Shown: positions 17,631-27,817 of the stretch, in pieces
Position numbering within the stretch: position 1 is the stretch's first letter
How the letters are laid out: every line of letters begins with the position of its first letter
DNA from: Boudabousia tangfeifanii
GTDB lineage: Bacteria > Actinomycetota > Actinomycetes > Actinomycetales > Actinomycetaceae
Reading direction: 5' to 3'
Assembly (NCBI RefSeq): GCF_001856685.1
Contig: NZ_CP017812.1
Location: forward strand, 930,001 to 994,000
Length of the DNA stretch: 64,000 bases
The notes under the pieces: model-generated
Seen by the model: the letters and a program-made list of their open reading frames with translations, nothing else
The model's database searches: none
Told to the model about the DNA's origin: nothing
Position numbers and translations under genes: made by a program

Positions 17631-20600
17631 ATGACTGCTCAATCAGAAAATAATGCTCGCGGGGGATACTACCCAAAGCATCGTGATGAGGCTCTGCCTT
17701 TGTCTCCAAGCTTTCCGCAGATGGAAACCGAGACTCTCAAGTTCTGGGAACAAGACAATACCTTCGTAGCTTCGGTAGAAGCTCGCCCAGCTGGTAAAGA
17801 TGGTTCCAATGAATTCGTCTTCTATGATGGTCCTCCCTTTGCCAACGGTTTGCCACACTACGGGCACTTGCTGACCGGTTACGTTAAGGACCTAGTCGGA
17901 CGCTACCAAACTCAGCGTGGCAAGCGGGTTGAACGCCGTTTCGGCTGGGACACCCATGGCTTGCCAGCGGAACTAGAGGCTGAACGTATCCTCGGGATTA
18001 ACGGTAAAGATGATATCGAGTGTGAAGGTGGCGTTGGCATCGGCAAATTCAACGATGTTTGCCGCACCTCAGTTCTTAAGTTCACTGATGAATGGCAGAA
18101 CTACATCAATCGTCAGGCACGTTGGGTTGACTTTGACAACGACTACAAAACTCTAGATCCCACCTTCATGGAATCTGTTATCTGGGCTTTCAAACAACTC
18201 TATGATAAGGGGCTGGCCTATCAGGGCTATCGTGTGCTTCCGTACTGCTGGAAGGACCAGACGCCTCTTTCCAACCACGAACTTAAGATGGATGACGATG
18301 TTTATCAAGATCGTCAAGATAATACCGTCACCGTTGGTTTGCGCCTCCAAGGCAAGAACGGTGCCGATGGCGATCTAGCCCTCATCTGGACCACCACTCC
18401 ATGGACCTTACCTTCGAACCAGGCGGTGGCTGTCAATCCAGAATTCACTTACGTGCGCGTGCGCCCAACCGAGGGCGAACTTGCGGGTGAAACCGTCATC
18501 CTGGCAAAGGACCTGCTAGGTGCTTACGCCAAGGAACTTGGCGAAGAATATGAAGTGGTTGAGGAAGTTAAGGGTGCCGATTTAGTCGGTTTAACCTACC
18601 AGCCAATGTTCACCTACTTTGTGGACCGTTTCTTAAAAGCCACCGGATATGACAGTCTGACAGCTCGTGGCGAAAAAGAATCTGATCCGCAGGCTGAAAA
18701 CCACGCCATTTGGACCGTTGTGGCGGCAGATTATGTTACCGCTGATTCTGGTACCGGTCTGGTGCACATGGCACCAGCTTTCGGTGAAGACGATATGAAT
18801 GTCTGCTTTGAAAAAGGCATCCGTGACGTGTTCCTTCCAGTTGACGAAGCTGGCTTGTTCTCTGCAGAGGTAGCAGATTATCAAGGTCAGCAGGTCTTCG
18901 AAGCTAATAAACCTATTATTCGAGATTTGCGTGATGGTTCTGGCCCATTGGCCGATCGTGCTAAGGCTGAACGTCCGGTGCTGGTACAGCAGAAGTCTTA
19001 TGTTCACTCTTACCCTCACTGCTGGCGTTGCCGTCGCCCGCTGATCTACCGTGCTGTCTCTTCATGGTTCGTCGCTGTCACTAAGATCCGCGATCGAATG
19101 GTGGAATTGAACCAGGAGATTGAATGGACTCCAGCTCACTTGCGTGATGGCCAGTTTGGTAAGTGGCTCGAAGGCGCTCGCGACTGGTCAATCTCACGAA
19201 ACCGTTTCTGGGGTGCTCCGATCCCAGTTTGGGTGAGTGATGATCCGCAGTATCCGCGTACTGACGTCTACGGCTCTTTCGCAGAGCTGGAGGCAGATTT
19301 TGGTGTCGAGGTAAAGGACTTGCACCGTCCATTCATTGACACCCTCGTTCGGCCAAACCCAGATGATCCCACCGGTAAGTCGATGATGCGTCGTATTCCT
19401 GACGTATTGGATTGCTGGTTTGAATCAGGCTCTATGCCATTCGCGCAGGTTCACTACCCATTCGAAAACCAGGAATGGTTTGAATCGCACTACCCAGGCG
19501 ACTTTATCGTAGAGTACATCGGTCAGACTCGCGGTTGGTTCTACACGCTGCACGTTTTGGCCACTGCGCTTTTCGATCGTCCAGCTTTCCGCAACTGTGT
19601 TTCTCACGGTATCGTCCTCGGTGACGATGGCCTTAAGATGTCGAAGTCATTGCGTAACTACCCAGACGTTAACGAGGTCTTCGACAAGTATGGTTCGGAC
19701 GCAATGCGTTGGTTCCTCATGTCATCGCCAGTAGTCCGTGGTGGCAACCTGATTGTGACCGAAGAAGGCATTCGCGACACTGTGCGTCAGGTGCTACTGC
19801 CTTTGTGGAACACCTACTACTTCTTCACCCTTTACTCCGGTACTGCCAATAAGGGTGAGGGCTACGATGCGAAGCTTTTGCCGCTTGATAATGAAGCAAA
19901 GATTGCCGAACTAGACGTGATGGATCGATACCTTCTTGCACGTACTCGCGATTTGGTAGCAGAGGTTACCATCGATCTCGATGCGTACGCCATCACCGAT
20001 GCTGCCGCTCGAATTCGTGCTTTCTTGGATATGCTCACTAACTGGTACGTGCGTAACTCGCGTGACCGTTTCTGGAACGAGGACGAAAAGGCCTTCGACA
20101 CTCTTTACACCGTGCTGGAAACCTTTACTCGTTTGTCTGCACCACTTTTGCCTTTGTTGAGCGAAGAAATTTGGCGTGGTCTAACCGGTGGTCGTTCCGT
20201 GCACTTAACCGATTGGCCGACCATGCCTGACACGCTTGCTAACGAGTCCTTGGTTGCCACCATGGAAGAAACTCGGGAAGTTGTTTCTGCTGCCCACTCA
20301 CTACGTAAGGCAAACAAGCTTCGTGTTCGTCAGCCACTACGCCGTTTGACAGTAGTTTCTTCGCGAGCAAGTGAACTGTTGCCATTTAGCGATCTCATTC
20401 GCAGTGAAATCAATGTTAAGGAAGTCCAGGCAATTTCGCCGGCTGAATCGGGCTACGAGGTAAGTCAGCAACTAAGCTTGCAGCCACGTGAGTTCCCAGC
20501 AGCGATTAAGCGTTACACTTCAGCTTTGTTTGCCGCTCAGAAGTCGGGTGCATGGCACCTTGATGGAGAGCAAGTGGTCTTTGACGAAGTGCAGGTAGAC

Positions 20601-20963
20601 GAGCAGCCAGTTCGCCTCGAACCTGGCCAGTATGAGCTTTCCACGGTAGTTAGCGCTGCCGAAGGAGAAGTCGCGACAGTTTTGGCTTCAGGTTCCTTCG
20701 TGGTACTAGATACCGCTTTGGATGCTGAACTCGAGGCCGAGGGCGTGGCACGTGATCTGATCCGTATGGTGCAAGATCAGCGTAAAGCTCAGGATTTGCA
20801 TGTCTCGGATCGGATTAAACTGTGCTTGCTACTGCCTCAACAGATTGCGGAGCAAGTTTCCGACTACCTTGAGATGATCTCGCAAGAAACTCTTGCTAAG
20901 GTCTGTGAAGTTAAGGTAGAAGACGGAGAACCAGCCGCCGAAATCGTGGTTTGGAACGAATAA
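17631..20963 (+). CDS. ileS: Isoleucine--tRNA ligase
   Basis: A 1110-residue class I synthetase. The HIGH motif is HYGH at 75-78 in [12 protein letters not shown]; the KMSKS loop is exact in [13 protein letters not shown]. An editing domain ([13 protein letters not shown]) is present. The start is ATG 17631 (MTAQSENN), behind AAGGA; an in-frame start 33 codons earlier lies inside the T-box RNA and is rejected. The long C-terminal region (DSxxxQ-poor, no zinc cluster seen) is of the eukaryote-like IleRS2 type common in actinobacteria, which in other organisms goes with mupirocin insensitivity; that is inference. It is followed by a strong terminator. Confidence 0.95.
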   Translation: MTAQSENNARGGYYPKHRDEALPLSPSFPQMETETLKFWEQDNTFVASVEARPAGKDGSNEFVFYDGPPFANGLPHYGHLLTGYVKDLVGRYQTQRGKRVERRFGWDTHGLPAELEAERILGINGKDDIECEGGVGIGKFNDVCRTSVLKFTDEWQNYINRQARWVDFDNDYKTLDPTFMESVIWAFKQLYDKGLAYQGYRVLPYCWKDQTPLSNHELKMDDDVYQDRQDNTVTVGLRLQGKNGADGDLALIWTTTPWTLPSNQAVAVNPEFTYVRVRPTEGELAGETVILAKDLLGAYAKELGEEYEVVEEVKGADLVGLTYQPMFTYFVDRFLKATGYDSLTARGEKESDPQAENHAIWTVVAADYVTADSGTGLVHMAPAFGEDDMNVCFEKGIRDVFLPVDEAGLFSAEVADYQGQQVFEANKPIIRDLRDGSGPLADRAKAERPVLVQQKSYVHSYPHCWRCRRPLIYRAVSSWFVAVTKIRDRMVELNQEIEWTPAHLRDGQFGKWLEGARDWSISRNRFWGAPIPVWVSDDPQYPRTDVYGSFAELEADFGVEVKDLHRPFIDTLVRPNPDDPTGKSMMRRIPDVLDCWFESGSMPFAQVHYPFENQEWFESHYPGDFIVEYIGQTRGWFYTLHVLATALFDRPAFRNCVSHGIVLGDDGLKMSKSLRNYPDVNEVFDKYGSDAMRWFLMSSPVVRGGNLIVTEEGIRDTVRQVLLPLWNTYYFFTLYSGTANKGEGYDAKLLPLDNEAKIAELDVMDRYLLARTRDLVAEVTIDLDAYAITDAAARIRAFLDMLTNWYVRNSRDRFWNEDEKAFDTLYTVLETFTRLSAPLLPLLSEEIWRGLTGGRSVHLTDWPTMPDTLANESLVATMEETREVVSAAHSLRKANKLRVRQPLRRLTVVSSRASELLPFSDLIRSEINVKEVQAISPAESGYEVSQQLSLQPREFPAAIKRYTSALFAAQKSGAWHLDGEQVVFDEVQVDEQPVRLEPGQYELSTVVSAAEGEVATVLASGSFVVLDTALDAELEAEGVARDLIRMVQDQRKAQDLHVSDRIKLCLLLPQQIAEQVSDYLEMISQETLAKVCEVKVEDGEPAAEIVVWNE

Positions 20964-20971
20964 GTTTCACT

Positions 20972-21009
20972 GCTGGGGCAAGGCTTTGCAGCCTTGCCCC
21001 AGCTTTTTT
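20972..21009 (+). terminator. Terminator after ileS
   Basis: A perfect 14-bp stem GCTGGGGCAAGGCT/AGCCTTGCCCCAGC with a TTGC loop is followed by six T residues. This is a textbook intrinsic terminator. Confidence 0.93.
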
Positions 21010-21079
21010 ATTTTCCGGTTAAACTGAATCTTAGACACAACAATCGTTGGTTCGAAAAGCTGCCACTGCAGGAGAAAAA

Positions 21080-22684
21080 ATGACTGACCAGAACAACACC
21101 CAAGACCTGTCCGATTTTGAGGCAGAACTTGAGGAAAATGTTAAGCATAGTGAGGACTTTGACCTTACTGAAGCGGATTTGTTACAGCCATTTGAAGTGC
21201 CGGCAGATGGATTGACCGAGTTGTTCTCCGACGATTCCTCAGTAGCTAGTTTTCAGGCTGAACTTGAATCCGTAGAGAACTTACCCCAAAGCAAACCGTC
21301 CTCGGCAAACCAAAACTCGCGTCTTTACGATAACGCCAAAGAACGGGAAATGGCCTTACGAGTCGAAGAAATATATCAATCGATCATTGCCCGTGCCCCC
21401 GAACACAAGGTACAGCCTAGCTTGGAACGGGTTGAGATGGCTCTGGATTTAATGGGTAATCCACAACAAAACTATCCTTGTATTCATCTGACTGGAACCA
21501 ACGGTAAAACTTCTACTTCTCGTATGATTGATTCCCTAATCAGTGCCAGAGACCTTACCGTAGGTCGTTTCACCAGCCCCCACTTGAGTAATGTCCGCGA
21601 GCGAATCTCTATTGGTGGACAGCCCATCAGTCAAGCAGCATTTATCTCCGCTTGGGAAGACATCGAACCATTTATTCAAATGGTAGATGCCCACTCGGAA
21701 AAGACCGGCGGCGTCCAAATGAGCTTCTTCGAAGTATTCACGGTGATGGCATTTGCCGCTTTTGCAGCGGCCCCGGTTGATGTCGCAGTGATTGAAGTTG
21801 GGATGGGAGGAACTTGGGATGCAACAAACGTGATTTCAGCTCCAGTTTCTGTGTTTACCCCAATTAGCCTTGACCATGAAAAGTGGTTGGGGGCAACTTT
21901 GGCAGAGATTGCTGAGGAAAAGTCGGGGATTATCAAGCCCCATGCCACGGTAGTAATGGCTGAGCAGGTGCCAGAAGTAGCAGAAATTATTCTGGCCAAA
22001 GCTACCCAGATGGATGCTTCGGTGCGTCACGCTGGGGTCGAGATGCGCGTGGTTGACCGGCAATTAGGTGTCGGGGGACAGATGCTAACTTTGCAAACTC
22101 AAGCTGCCACTTACACCGATATTGCCTTACCCCTATTCGGGCGGCACCAAGCCGAAAATGCGTTGTTAGCTCTAGGCGCGGTTGAAGCCTTCTTTGGCGG
22201 GGGAGCACTACCGGCAGAAGTGGTTGAGGCAGGCTTTGCTAAAGCTACTTCGCCAGGGCGACTAGAGGTGGTTAAAGGCTCTCCAACCGTACTGGTTGAT
22301 GCCGCTCATAACGTTGGGGGTGCCCAGGTACTGCGTCGTGCCATCGACGAAGCTTTTGCTTTTGAACGAGTTTATGGTGTTTTTGCGGCTATGGCTGATA
22401 AAAATGTGGAAGGTATCTTAGGCGAGTTAGAACCATTACTTGATCAGATTGTCCTAACTCCCATGGACTCGCCTAGAGCCATGCCGCTAGAGGAATTACA
22501 GGATTTAGCTGTTGACGTCTTTGGCGAAGATCGGGTACATGTTGCCCAAAACCTCCCAGATGCCCTAGATAAGGCGACTGCTCTTAGCCAAGAAGTGGGC
22601 AGTTCCTTAACCGCTAATGGGGTACTGGTTTGCGGTTCTGTCGTTTTGGCGGGACAAGCAAGACAACTTTGTGGGGTAGAATAA
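21080..22684 (+). CDS. folC: Folylpolyglutamate synthase / dihydrofolate synthase
   Basis: A Mur-ligase-like enzyme that adds glutamate to dihydropteroate or folates. The ATP loop TGTNGKTSTSRM is at about residues 138-149. FTSPHLSNVRERISI and the C-terminal DAAHNVGGAQVL complete the family signature. The start is ATG 21080 behind AGGAGA, giving 534 residues. Residues 1 to about 90 form a strongly acidic, Ser-rich extension (SDFEAELEENVKHSEDFD) absent from ordinary FolC. It lies upstream of a CDP-alcohol phosphatidyltransferase and ndk; folC near ndk is a common actinobacterial arrangement. Confidence 0.93.
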   Translation: MTDQNNTQDLSDFEAELEENVKHSEDFDLTEADLLQPFEVPADGLTELFSDDSSVASFQAELESVENLPQSKPSSANQNSRLYDNAKEREMALRVEEIYQSIIARAPEHKVQPSLERVEMALDLMGNPQQNYPCIHLTGTNGKTSTSRMIDSLISARDLTVGRFTSPHLSNVRERISIGGQPISQAAFISAWEDIEPFIQMVDAHSEKTGGVQMSFFEVFTVMAFAAFAAAPVDVAVIEVGMGGTWDATNVISAPVSVFTPISLDHEKWLGATLAEIAEEKSGIIKPHATVVMAEQVPEVAEIILAKATQMDASVRHAGVEMRVVDRQLGVGGQMLTLQTQAATYTDIALPLFGRHQAENALLALGAVEAFFGGGALPAEVVEAGFAKATSPGRLEVVKGSPTVLVDAAHNVGGAQVLRRAIDEAFAFERVYGVFAAMADKNVEGILGELEPLLDQIVLTPMDSPRAMPLEELQDLAVDVFGEDRVHVAQNLPDALDKATALSQEVGSSLTANGVLVCGSVVLAGQARQLCGVE

Positions 22685-22718
22685 GCAAAGTTGGTTGAAC
22701 GTTTAACAAAGGACGGCA

Positions 22719-23489
22719 ATGAGTAACCAAATCATAGACCCTCACTCAGGACGCCCATTTACCCTTGCTCAACGGGTGAAAGCATGGTCGGTTCATGCCT
22801 TTACCATGACTGGTGTCATGTGGGCAGTATTTGCCTTGCTAGCGTTATTTGAAGGCCGTACTGGTTGGATGTGGGTCTGGCTTGGGATCGCTCTGATTGT
22901 TGATGCGATCGATGGTACTTTTGCCCGTCGTTGCCGGGTTTCTGAAGTGGTGCCATGGTTTGATGGAGTTATCCTCGATGACATCGTGGACTATTTAACT
23001 TGGACATTTATTCCGGCCATCTTTATGTATCTCTACATTCCACTTGGCCCGAAACCGTTAGCGGCGATAATGACCATTGTAATTGTGGCCTCTTCGATGT
23101 TCTGTTACGCCAATAAGGGTATGAAAGCCGAAGATAACTATTTCGTAGGCTTCCCAGCAGCTTGGAATATCGTAGCGATATATTTCATTATTTTGGGAAC
23201 CGGTCCCGTATTTAACGTTATTGCCACCCTGATTATTGCAGCATTGACCCTTAGCCGGCTTACGTTTGTGCACCCCTTACGCGTGCGAGCGCTTATGCCA
23301 GTAAACATTGTGGCCGCTATTTGTTGGCTCGTTTCTACAACTTGGTTACTTGTTGTGGTGAATGATCAGCCACTTTGGTTACAAATCATTTGGTGGCTAT
23401 CAGGCATTTACTTCTTAGTTGTGGGAATCATTCGCACTGCCTTGGGACGCCGTGGTATGGCGAAGTTTGTCGGCCTCGAATCAGCATAA
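22719..23489 (+). CDS. CDP-alcohol phosphatidyltransferase, phosphatidylcholine synthase (Pcs)-like
   Basis: A 256-residue membrane protein with about eight hydrophobic helices. The catalytic CDP-alcohol motif D-G-x2-A-R-...-G-x3-D-x3-D is complete (D65, G66, A69, R70, G83, D87, D91). Around it, DYLTWTFIPA, DNYFVGFPAAWN and FVHPLRVRAL follow the bacterial Pcs pattern, not that of PgsA or phosphatidylinositol-phosphate synthase. Pcs enzymes condense choline with CDP-diacylglycerol. The ATG at 22719 follows AAAGGA. It sits between folC and ndk, where many actinobacteria have a small membrane protein instead. Substrate assignment is by pattern only. Confidence 0.78.
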   Translation: MSNQIIDPHSGRPFTLAQRVKAWSVHAFTMTGVMWAVFALLALFEGRTGWMWVWLGIALIVDAIDGTFARRCRVSEVVPWFDGVILDDIVDYLTWTFIPAIFMYLYIPLGPKPLAAIMTIVIVASSMFCYANKGMKAEDNYFVGFPAAWNIVAIYFIILGTGPVFNVIATLIIAALTLSRLTFVHPLRVRALMPVNIVAAICWLVSTTWLLVVVNDQPLWLQIIWWLSGIYFLVVGIIRTALGRRGMAKFVGLESA

Positions 23490-23504
23490 ATTTGGAGAAA
23501 AGTC

Positions 23505-23939
23505 ATGAAAAACGATTATGAGAAAACTCTGCTACTTATCAAACCTGATGGGGTCGAACGTAAGACCATCGGTCAGATTATTTCCCGTTTTGAACAGCGT
23601 GGTCTCGATATTGTGGCTTTGAAACTCTTGCAAGCTTCTGCTGAACAGTTGCGGGCTCATTACGCGGAGCATGTAACTAAAGATTTCTATCCAGAAATGG
23701 AAGAATACATGTCTCGTGGACCGATCTGCGCCCTTGTGATTGGGGGAGTGCAGGCACAGAGTGTAGTTCGTACAATGATGGGTGCAACCATGCCAGCTCA
23801 AGCTGCCCCCGGCACCATTCGGGGGGACTTGGCTCTTAATCCGCTAGATGGCCCAATTGAAAACTTGGTTCATGGCTCTGACTCACTAGAGTCTGCAGCT
23901 CGTGAAATCTCGATTTGGTTCCCTGAACTAGCTAACTGA
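23505..23939 (+). CDS. ndk: Nucleoside diphosphate kinase
   Basis: It transfers gamma-phosphate between nucleoside triphosphates and diphosphates. The phosphorylated histidine is H123 in NLVHGSDS; the N-terminal KTLLLIKPDGVERK and the RGDLALNPLDGP region are typical. The length is 144 residues, slightly longer than the usual 136-140. ATG 23505 follows GGAGAAAAG, 16 bases after the Pcs-like gene, so cotranscription is likely. Confidence 0.95.
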   Translation: MKNDYEKTLLLIKPDGVERKTIGQIISRFEQRGLDIVALKLLQASAEQLRAHYAEHVTKDFYPEMEEYMSRGPICALVIGGVQAQSVVRTMMGATMPAQAAPGTIRGDLALNPLDGPIENLVHGSDSLESAAREISIWFPELAN

Positions 23940-23996
23940 GCAATCTTTATTGCCGATAACGCTCACTAAACCTCATAACACTGGACTGATTTATTT

Positions 23997-25181
23997 ATGC
24001 AAACTCTACTTGACTACCTCTACCTGCCGGAAGTCTGGGGCTCCCTCGCAGTGGTGTTGGCTGCCATTGCTGGCTTCTTTGGGTTCCGCAATTTCCGCTC
24101 TGAAGAGGACAAAACAGATGAGTTAACCTCGAGTCAGAGTCCTGCTTCGAGCGAAGAAGCAGAGATATTGGCCCATGAGCCTGAGGCGGGAGAAGATGAG
24201 ACTAAACCGCTCGGTGCTCCGACGCTAGATCAGTTCGAGAAGCCGGAAGCAGTTGCCTCTCGCATGACCCGTTTGCGTGCTCGCTTGGCTCGCTCTGGTG
24301 CCCTTGGTCAAGCCCTACTAGGGATGCTTTCCAAAGATCAGCTCAATGCCGCCGACTGGGAAGAGATCGAGGAAACTCTTTTGAGTGCAGACCTTGGCCT
24401 AGCAGCAACAGATCAAATTATGGAGGCTTTACGTACCGAATTGCAGGTTAATGGTAAAGCTGATGAGGCCACCATTAAAGCGGTTTTGAAACGTGAACTT
24501 CTGCAGCTAGTTGAGATCGATCAGCCACGAGAGCTAAACCTCGATGGTGGTCAGGACGAAAACGGTCAAAAACTACCGGCTGCAGTGTTAGTAGTGGGTG
24601 TCAACGGAGTTGGGAAAACGACCTCGGTAGGCAAGATTGCCCGTATTTTGGTGGCCGAGGGCGACCAAGTGATTTTGGGTGCTGCTGACACCTTCCGGGC
24701 GGCTGCTGCCGACCAGCTTCAAACTTGGGGCGAACGCGTGGGCGTGGAAGTAGTTCGTTCCGATCGCGAAGGAGCTGATCCTGCGGCTGTCGCTTTCGAC
24801 GCAGTTAAAGCCGGCGTTGAACATCAAGCTGACGTAGTTTTGGTGGATACCGCTGGACGTTTGCACAATAAGTCGTCCTTGATGGATGAGCTCGGAAAAA
24901 TCCGTCGCGTAATGGAACGAGGCGCAAAGGTAACCGAAACTTTGCTGGTGCTAGACGCGACCACTGGCCAGAATGGGATGGCGCAGGCGAAGGTATTTGC
25001 CCAGGTCACCAATGTGACCGGTATTGTGCTGACCAAGTTGGATGGCTCTGCTAAGGGCGGGATTGTGGTCTCTGTTCAGCGCGAATTGGGTGTGCCCGTC
25101 AAGCTGGTGGGCTTGGGTGAAGGCGCCGATGATATGGCTCCTTTCGATCCCGAGGCATTCGTAGATGCGATTTTAGCTTGA
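23997..25181 (+). CDS. ftsY: Signal recognition particle receptor FtsY
   Basis: The SRP receptor GTPase. An N-terminal hydrophobic segment (about residues 11-31, WGSLAVVLAAIAGFFGF) and an acidic linker precede the NG domain. The G1 loop is GVNGVGKTTSVGK at about 201-213; DTFRAAAADQL, DTAGRLHNK and TKLDGSAKGG complete the SRP-type GTPase set. At 394 residues it is typical of actinobacterial FtsY with a membrane anchor. Its partner Ffh follows 57 bases later. Confidence 0.95.
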   Translation: MQTLLDYLYLPEVWGSLAVVLAAIAGFFGFRNFRSEEDKTDELTSSQSPASSEEAEILAHEPEAGEDETKPLGAPTLDQFEKPEAVASRMTRLRARLARSGALGQALLGMLSKDQLNAADWEEIEETLLSADLGLAATDQIMEALRTELQVNGKADEATIKAVLKRELLQLVEIDQPRELNLDGGQDENGQKLPAAVLVVGVNGVGKTTSVGKIARILVAEGDQVILGAADTFRAAAADQLQTWGERVGVEVVRSDREGADPAAVAFDAVKAGVEHQADVVLVDTAGRLHNKSSLMDELGKIRRVMERGAKVTETLLVLDATTGQNGMAQAKVFAQVTNVTGIVLTKLDGSAKGGIVVSVQRELGVPVKLVGLGEGADDMAPFDPEAFVDAILA

Positions 25182-25187
25182 TGCTTT

Positions 25188-25216
25188 TTGACTAATGGTA
25201 TTCTTTAACAGATAAA
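25188..25216 (+). promoter_or_regulatory. Candidate promoter of ffh
   Basis: TTGACT (25188-25193) and GATAAA (25211-25216) are 17 bases apart, 23 bases before the ffh start. Confidence 0.4.
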
Positions 25217-25238
25217 AACTTTTGACGAAAGGGTGCTC

Positions 25239-26840
25239 GTGTACGCTTCCTTGTCTGACCGGATTTCAGACTCATTTAAAAAACTTCGCGGAAAAGGCGT
25301 CCTGCGGGACTCCGATGTAGACCAGACAGTTGGCGAGATTCGCCGTGCGCTGATCGACGCTGACGTGGCTCTGCCGGTCGTAAGGGAATTTGCTCAGCGA
25401 GTGCGTGAGCAGGCGTATGGTGCTGCTCGTTCCAAGTCGCTAAACCCTGCCCAGCAGGTCGTCAAGATCGTTAACCAAGAACTAGTTGAGATTCTAGGTG
25501 GCGAGACTCGTGAGCTTACTTTTGCCCAGCGTGGTCCGACGGTTTTCATGCTCGCTGGTCTCCAAGGTGCCGGTAAGACTACTTTCGCCGGTAAGCTCGG
25601 TAAATGGCTAGCCGAGGACGGTAAGCGCGTCCTACTGGTGGCCTCTGACTTGCAGCGTCCAAACGCGGTCACCCAGCTACAAATCGTTGGTGAACGCGCC
25701 GGCGTTGACGTTTGGGCTCCAGAACCTGGTAATGGTGTGGGCGATCCAGTTGAGGTTGCTCGTTCGGGCCTGAGCCACGCAATTCGCAATGGTTACGATG
25801 TGGTGCTGGTCGATACCGCCGGTCGTTTGGGCGTAGATGAAGAACTAATGGAACAGGCCCGCCAGATTCGTGACGCGGTCAATCCACACGAAATCATGTT
25901 CGTCCTCGACGCCATGATCGGTCAAGATGCGGTTCATACTGCGACGGCATTTAAGGACGGCGTAGGTTTCACTGGCGTGGTCCTGACCAAACTTGACGGT
26001 GATGCGCGTGGTGGTGCGGCACTCTCAGTGCGTGGCGTTACTGGTGCTCCGATCCTCTTCGCCTCTACTGGTGAAGGCATTAAGGATATCGAGCGCTTCC
26101 ACGCAGACCGCATGGCTTCTCGTATCCTTGATATGGGTGACATGCTGACCTTGATCGAACAGGCCGAAAAGGCCTTCGATGCCAAGGAAAGCGAAGAAAT
26201 GACCGGAAAACTACTTTCTGGTCAATTCACTTTGGATGATTTCCTGACCCAAATGCAGCAGATTCGTAAGCTCGGTTCAATGAAGAAAATGCTGGGCATG
26301 CTACCTGGTGCGGGGAAGATCCGCGAGCAGCTTGAGAACTTTGACGAGCGCGAAATCGATCGGATCGAGGCAATTGTTAAGTCAATGACCCCGGCAGAAC
26401 GAGCTAATGTCAAACTACTTGATGGTTCGCGACGTGAGCGTATTGCTCGCGGTTCTGGTACTTCTGTCTCTGACGTTAAGGGACTTGTGACTCGCTTTGA
26501 AGCGGCCCAGAAGATGATGAAGAGCGTCGGCAATGGTGGTGGAATCCCCGGAATGGGCAACATTCCAGGGATGCCTAGTGGCCGCGGCTCCAAGCGCGCC
26601 CAGGCTAAAGCACAGAAGAAGGCAGCGAAAAACCGCCGAGCAAAGTCCGGTAATCCAGCCAAGCAAGCAGCTTTGGCTAAGCAAAAAGGCAATGGTACTC
26701 CGGGCGCCGCTTTTGGCGGGGGAGCCGCATTCGGGGCACCCGCAGGAAACTCGCAGGTGCCAAATCAAAACCCACAAATTGATGAGAACGATTTGCCACC
26801 GTTACCAGATGATGTCAAGCGGATGTTAGGGCAGCTCTAA
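25239..26840 (+). CDS. ffh: Signal recognition particle protein Ffh
   Basis: An SRP GTPase that binds 4.5S RNA and nascent signal sequences. The NG domain has LQGAGKTTFAGKLG, DLQRPNAVTQL, DTAGRLGVDEELM and TKLDGDARGG. The methionine-rich M domain includes MKKMLGMLPGAGKI. The start is taken as GTG 25239 (then YASLSDRISDSF), which has AAAGGG 5 bases upstream and matches family length; another GTG lies 6 bases earlier. The C-terminal tail (about 440-530) is Lys/Ala-rich, then Gly/Pro/Asn-rich, longer than in E. coli Ffh. The amidotransferase gene starts 2 bases after the stop. Confidence 0.95.
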   Translation: MYASLSDRISDSFKKLRGKGVLRDSDVDQTVGEIRRALIDADVALPVVREFAQRVREQAYGAARSKSLNPAQQVVKIVNQELVEILGGETRELTFAQRGPTVFMLAGLQGAGKTTFAGKLGKWLAEDGKRVLLVASDLQRPNAVTQLQIVGERAGVDVWAPEPGNGVGDPVEVARSGLSHAIRNGYDVVLVDTAGRLGVDEELMEQARQIRDAVNPHEIMFVLDAMIGQDAVHTATAFKDGVGFTGVVLTKLDGDARGGAALSVRGVTGAPILFASTGEGIKDIERFHADRMASRILDMGDMLTLIEQAEKAFDAKESEEMTGKLLSGQFTLDDFLTQMQQIRKLGSMKKMLGMLPGAGKIREQLENFDEREIDRIEAIVKSMTPAERANVKLLDGSRRERIARGSGTSVSDVKGLVTRFEAAQKMMKSVGNGGGIPGMGNIPGMPSGRGSKRAQAKAQKKAAKNRRAKSGNPAKQAALAKQKGNGTPGAAFGGGAAFGAPAGNSQVPNQNPQIDENDLPPLPDDVKRMLGQL

Positions 26841-26842
26841 AG

Positions 26843-27550
26843 ATGGGACGCAAAGTCTTAGTGATTCAGCATGAAGCTGATATTCCACTCGGAATATTGG
26901 CGGATATGCTGGATAAGCATTCTCTAGAGATTGAGATCATTAAGGCTTGGACAGAACCCGAGCAGATCAGCATATTAGTTGAGCGATTTTTGACTGCGGA
27001 TCTCAGCAAGGAGTATGTGGCACTGATCGTTTTAGGGGGACGTGCTAACGCCTATGCGGTTGCGGAACATCCCTACCTAGCTCAAATTCATCGCCTGCTC
27101 CCGCTTGCTTTAGCGCAGGAAATCAAGGTGCTCGGTATTTGCCTTGGCCATCAACTGCTAACAGTAGCAATGGATGGTGAAGTTGAACTGAGTGCGAAGG
27201 CTGGCCCAGAATATGGTCGTGTTCAACTTAGTTGGAGTGAGGACTTACCACTAGAATTGGCTAAGTGGTCGCATGTTAAATCAGTGTATGCGGATCATGC
27301 TGACTGTGTAAGCAAAATACCTACTGGGGCTAAAGTTCTGGCGACTTCAAATAAATGTGTTCAAATCATGCAATTGGGTGAATATGGGCTTAGCGTACAA
27401 TTCCATCCAGAAGTTGACGAACACATTGTTAGGGATTGGCAAAGAACCCAAGAAGTACAGTTAGCTGCTGAAATTATTGCGGATTTTCCAAAGTACGCGG
27501 CAGAAAACGCACAAATGTGCCAGTATTTGGCAGATTGGGTGGCTGGCTAA
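26843..27550 (+). CDS. Class I glutamine amidotransferase-like protein
   Basis: A 235-residue stand-alone GATase1 domain. The catalytic triad is visible: C100 in LGICLGHQLL, and H188 with E190 in VQFHPEVDE. The oxyanion-type loop is VLGGRANAYAV. This form is close to the GMP-synthase-like glutaminase proteins that lack a fused synthetase domain. It starts 2 bases after ffh, so it is cotranscribed with it. The acceptor substrate is unknown; a role in ammonia transfer or in gamma-glutamyl hydrolysis is possible. Confidence 0.82.
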   Translation: MGRKVLVIQHEADIPLGILADMLDKHSLEIEIIKAWTEPEQISILVERFLTADLSKEYVALIVLGGRANAYAVAEHPYLAQIHRLLPLALAQEIKVLGICLGHQLLTVAMDGEVELSAKAGPEYGRVQLSWSEDLPLELAKWSHVKSVYADHADCVSKIPTGAKVLATSNKCVQIMQLGEYGLSVQFHPEVDEHIVRDWQRTQEVQLAAEIIADFPKYAAENAQMCQYLADWVAG

Positions 27551-27817
27551 TTAGACCTCGACTAGCCGAAACTAGCCAAGGTTAAACCTAATAGACTTAG
27601 GCTAGCGAGTAAATCTTAAGAGCAAGTGAGCAATTGCACTGTCACTTTTCGGTGGTGCATTGGGACTTTCGCTCGTTTTCTGGCAGAATAACCAGTTGTA
27701 CTCGCAATGCGTGACCCCTCTCTGATCGCAAAGCGCCTACAGGATCCAGATCGGACCCGTATCCCACCGGGAATGACAAGCGGTCCAAATCTACTAAGTA
27801 TAGGAGTGACCACTAAA

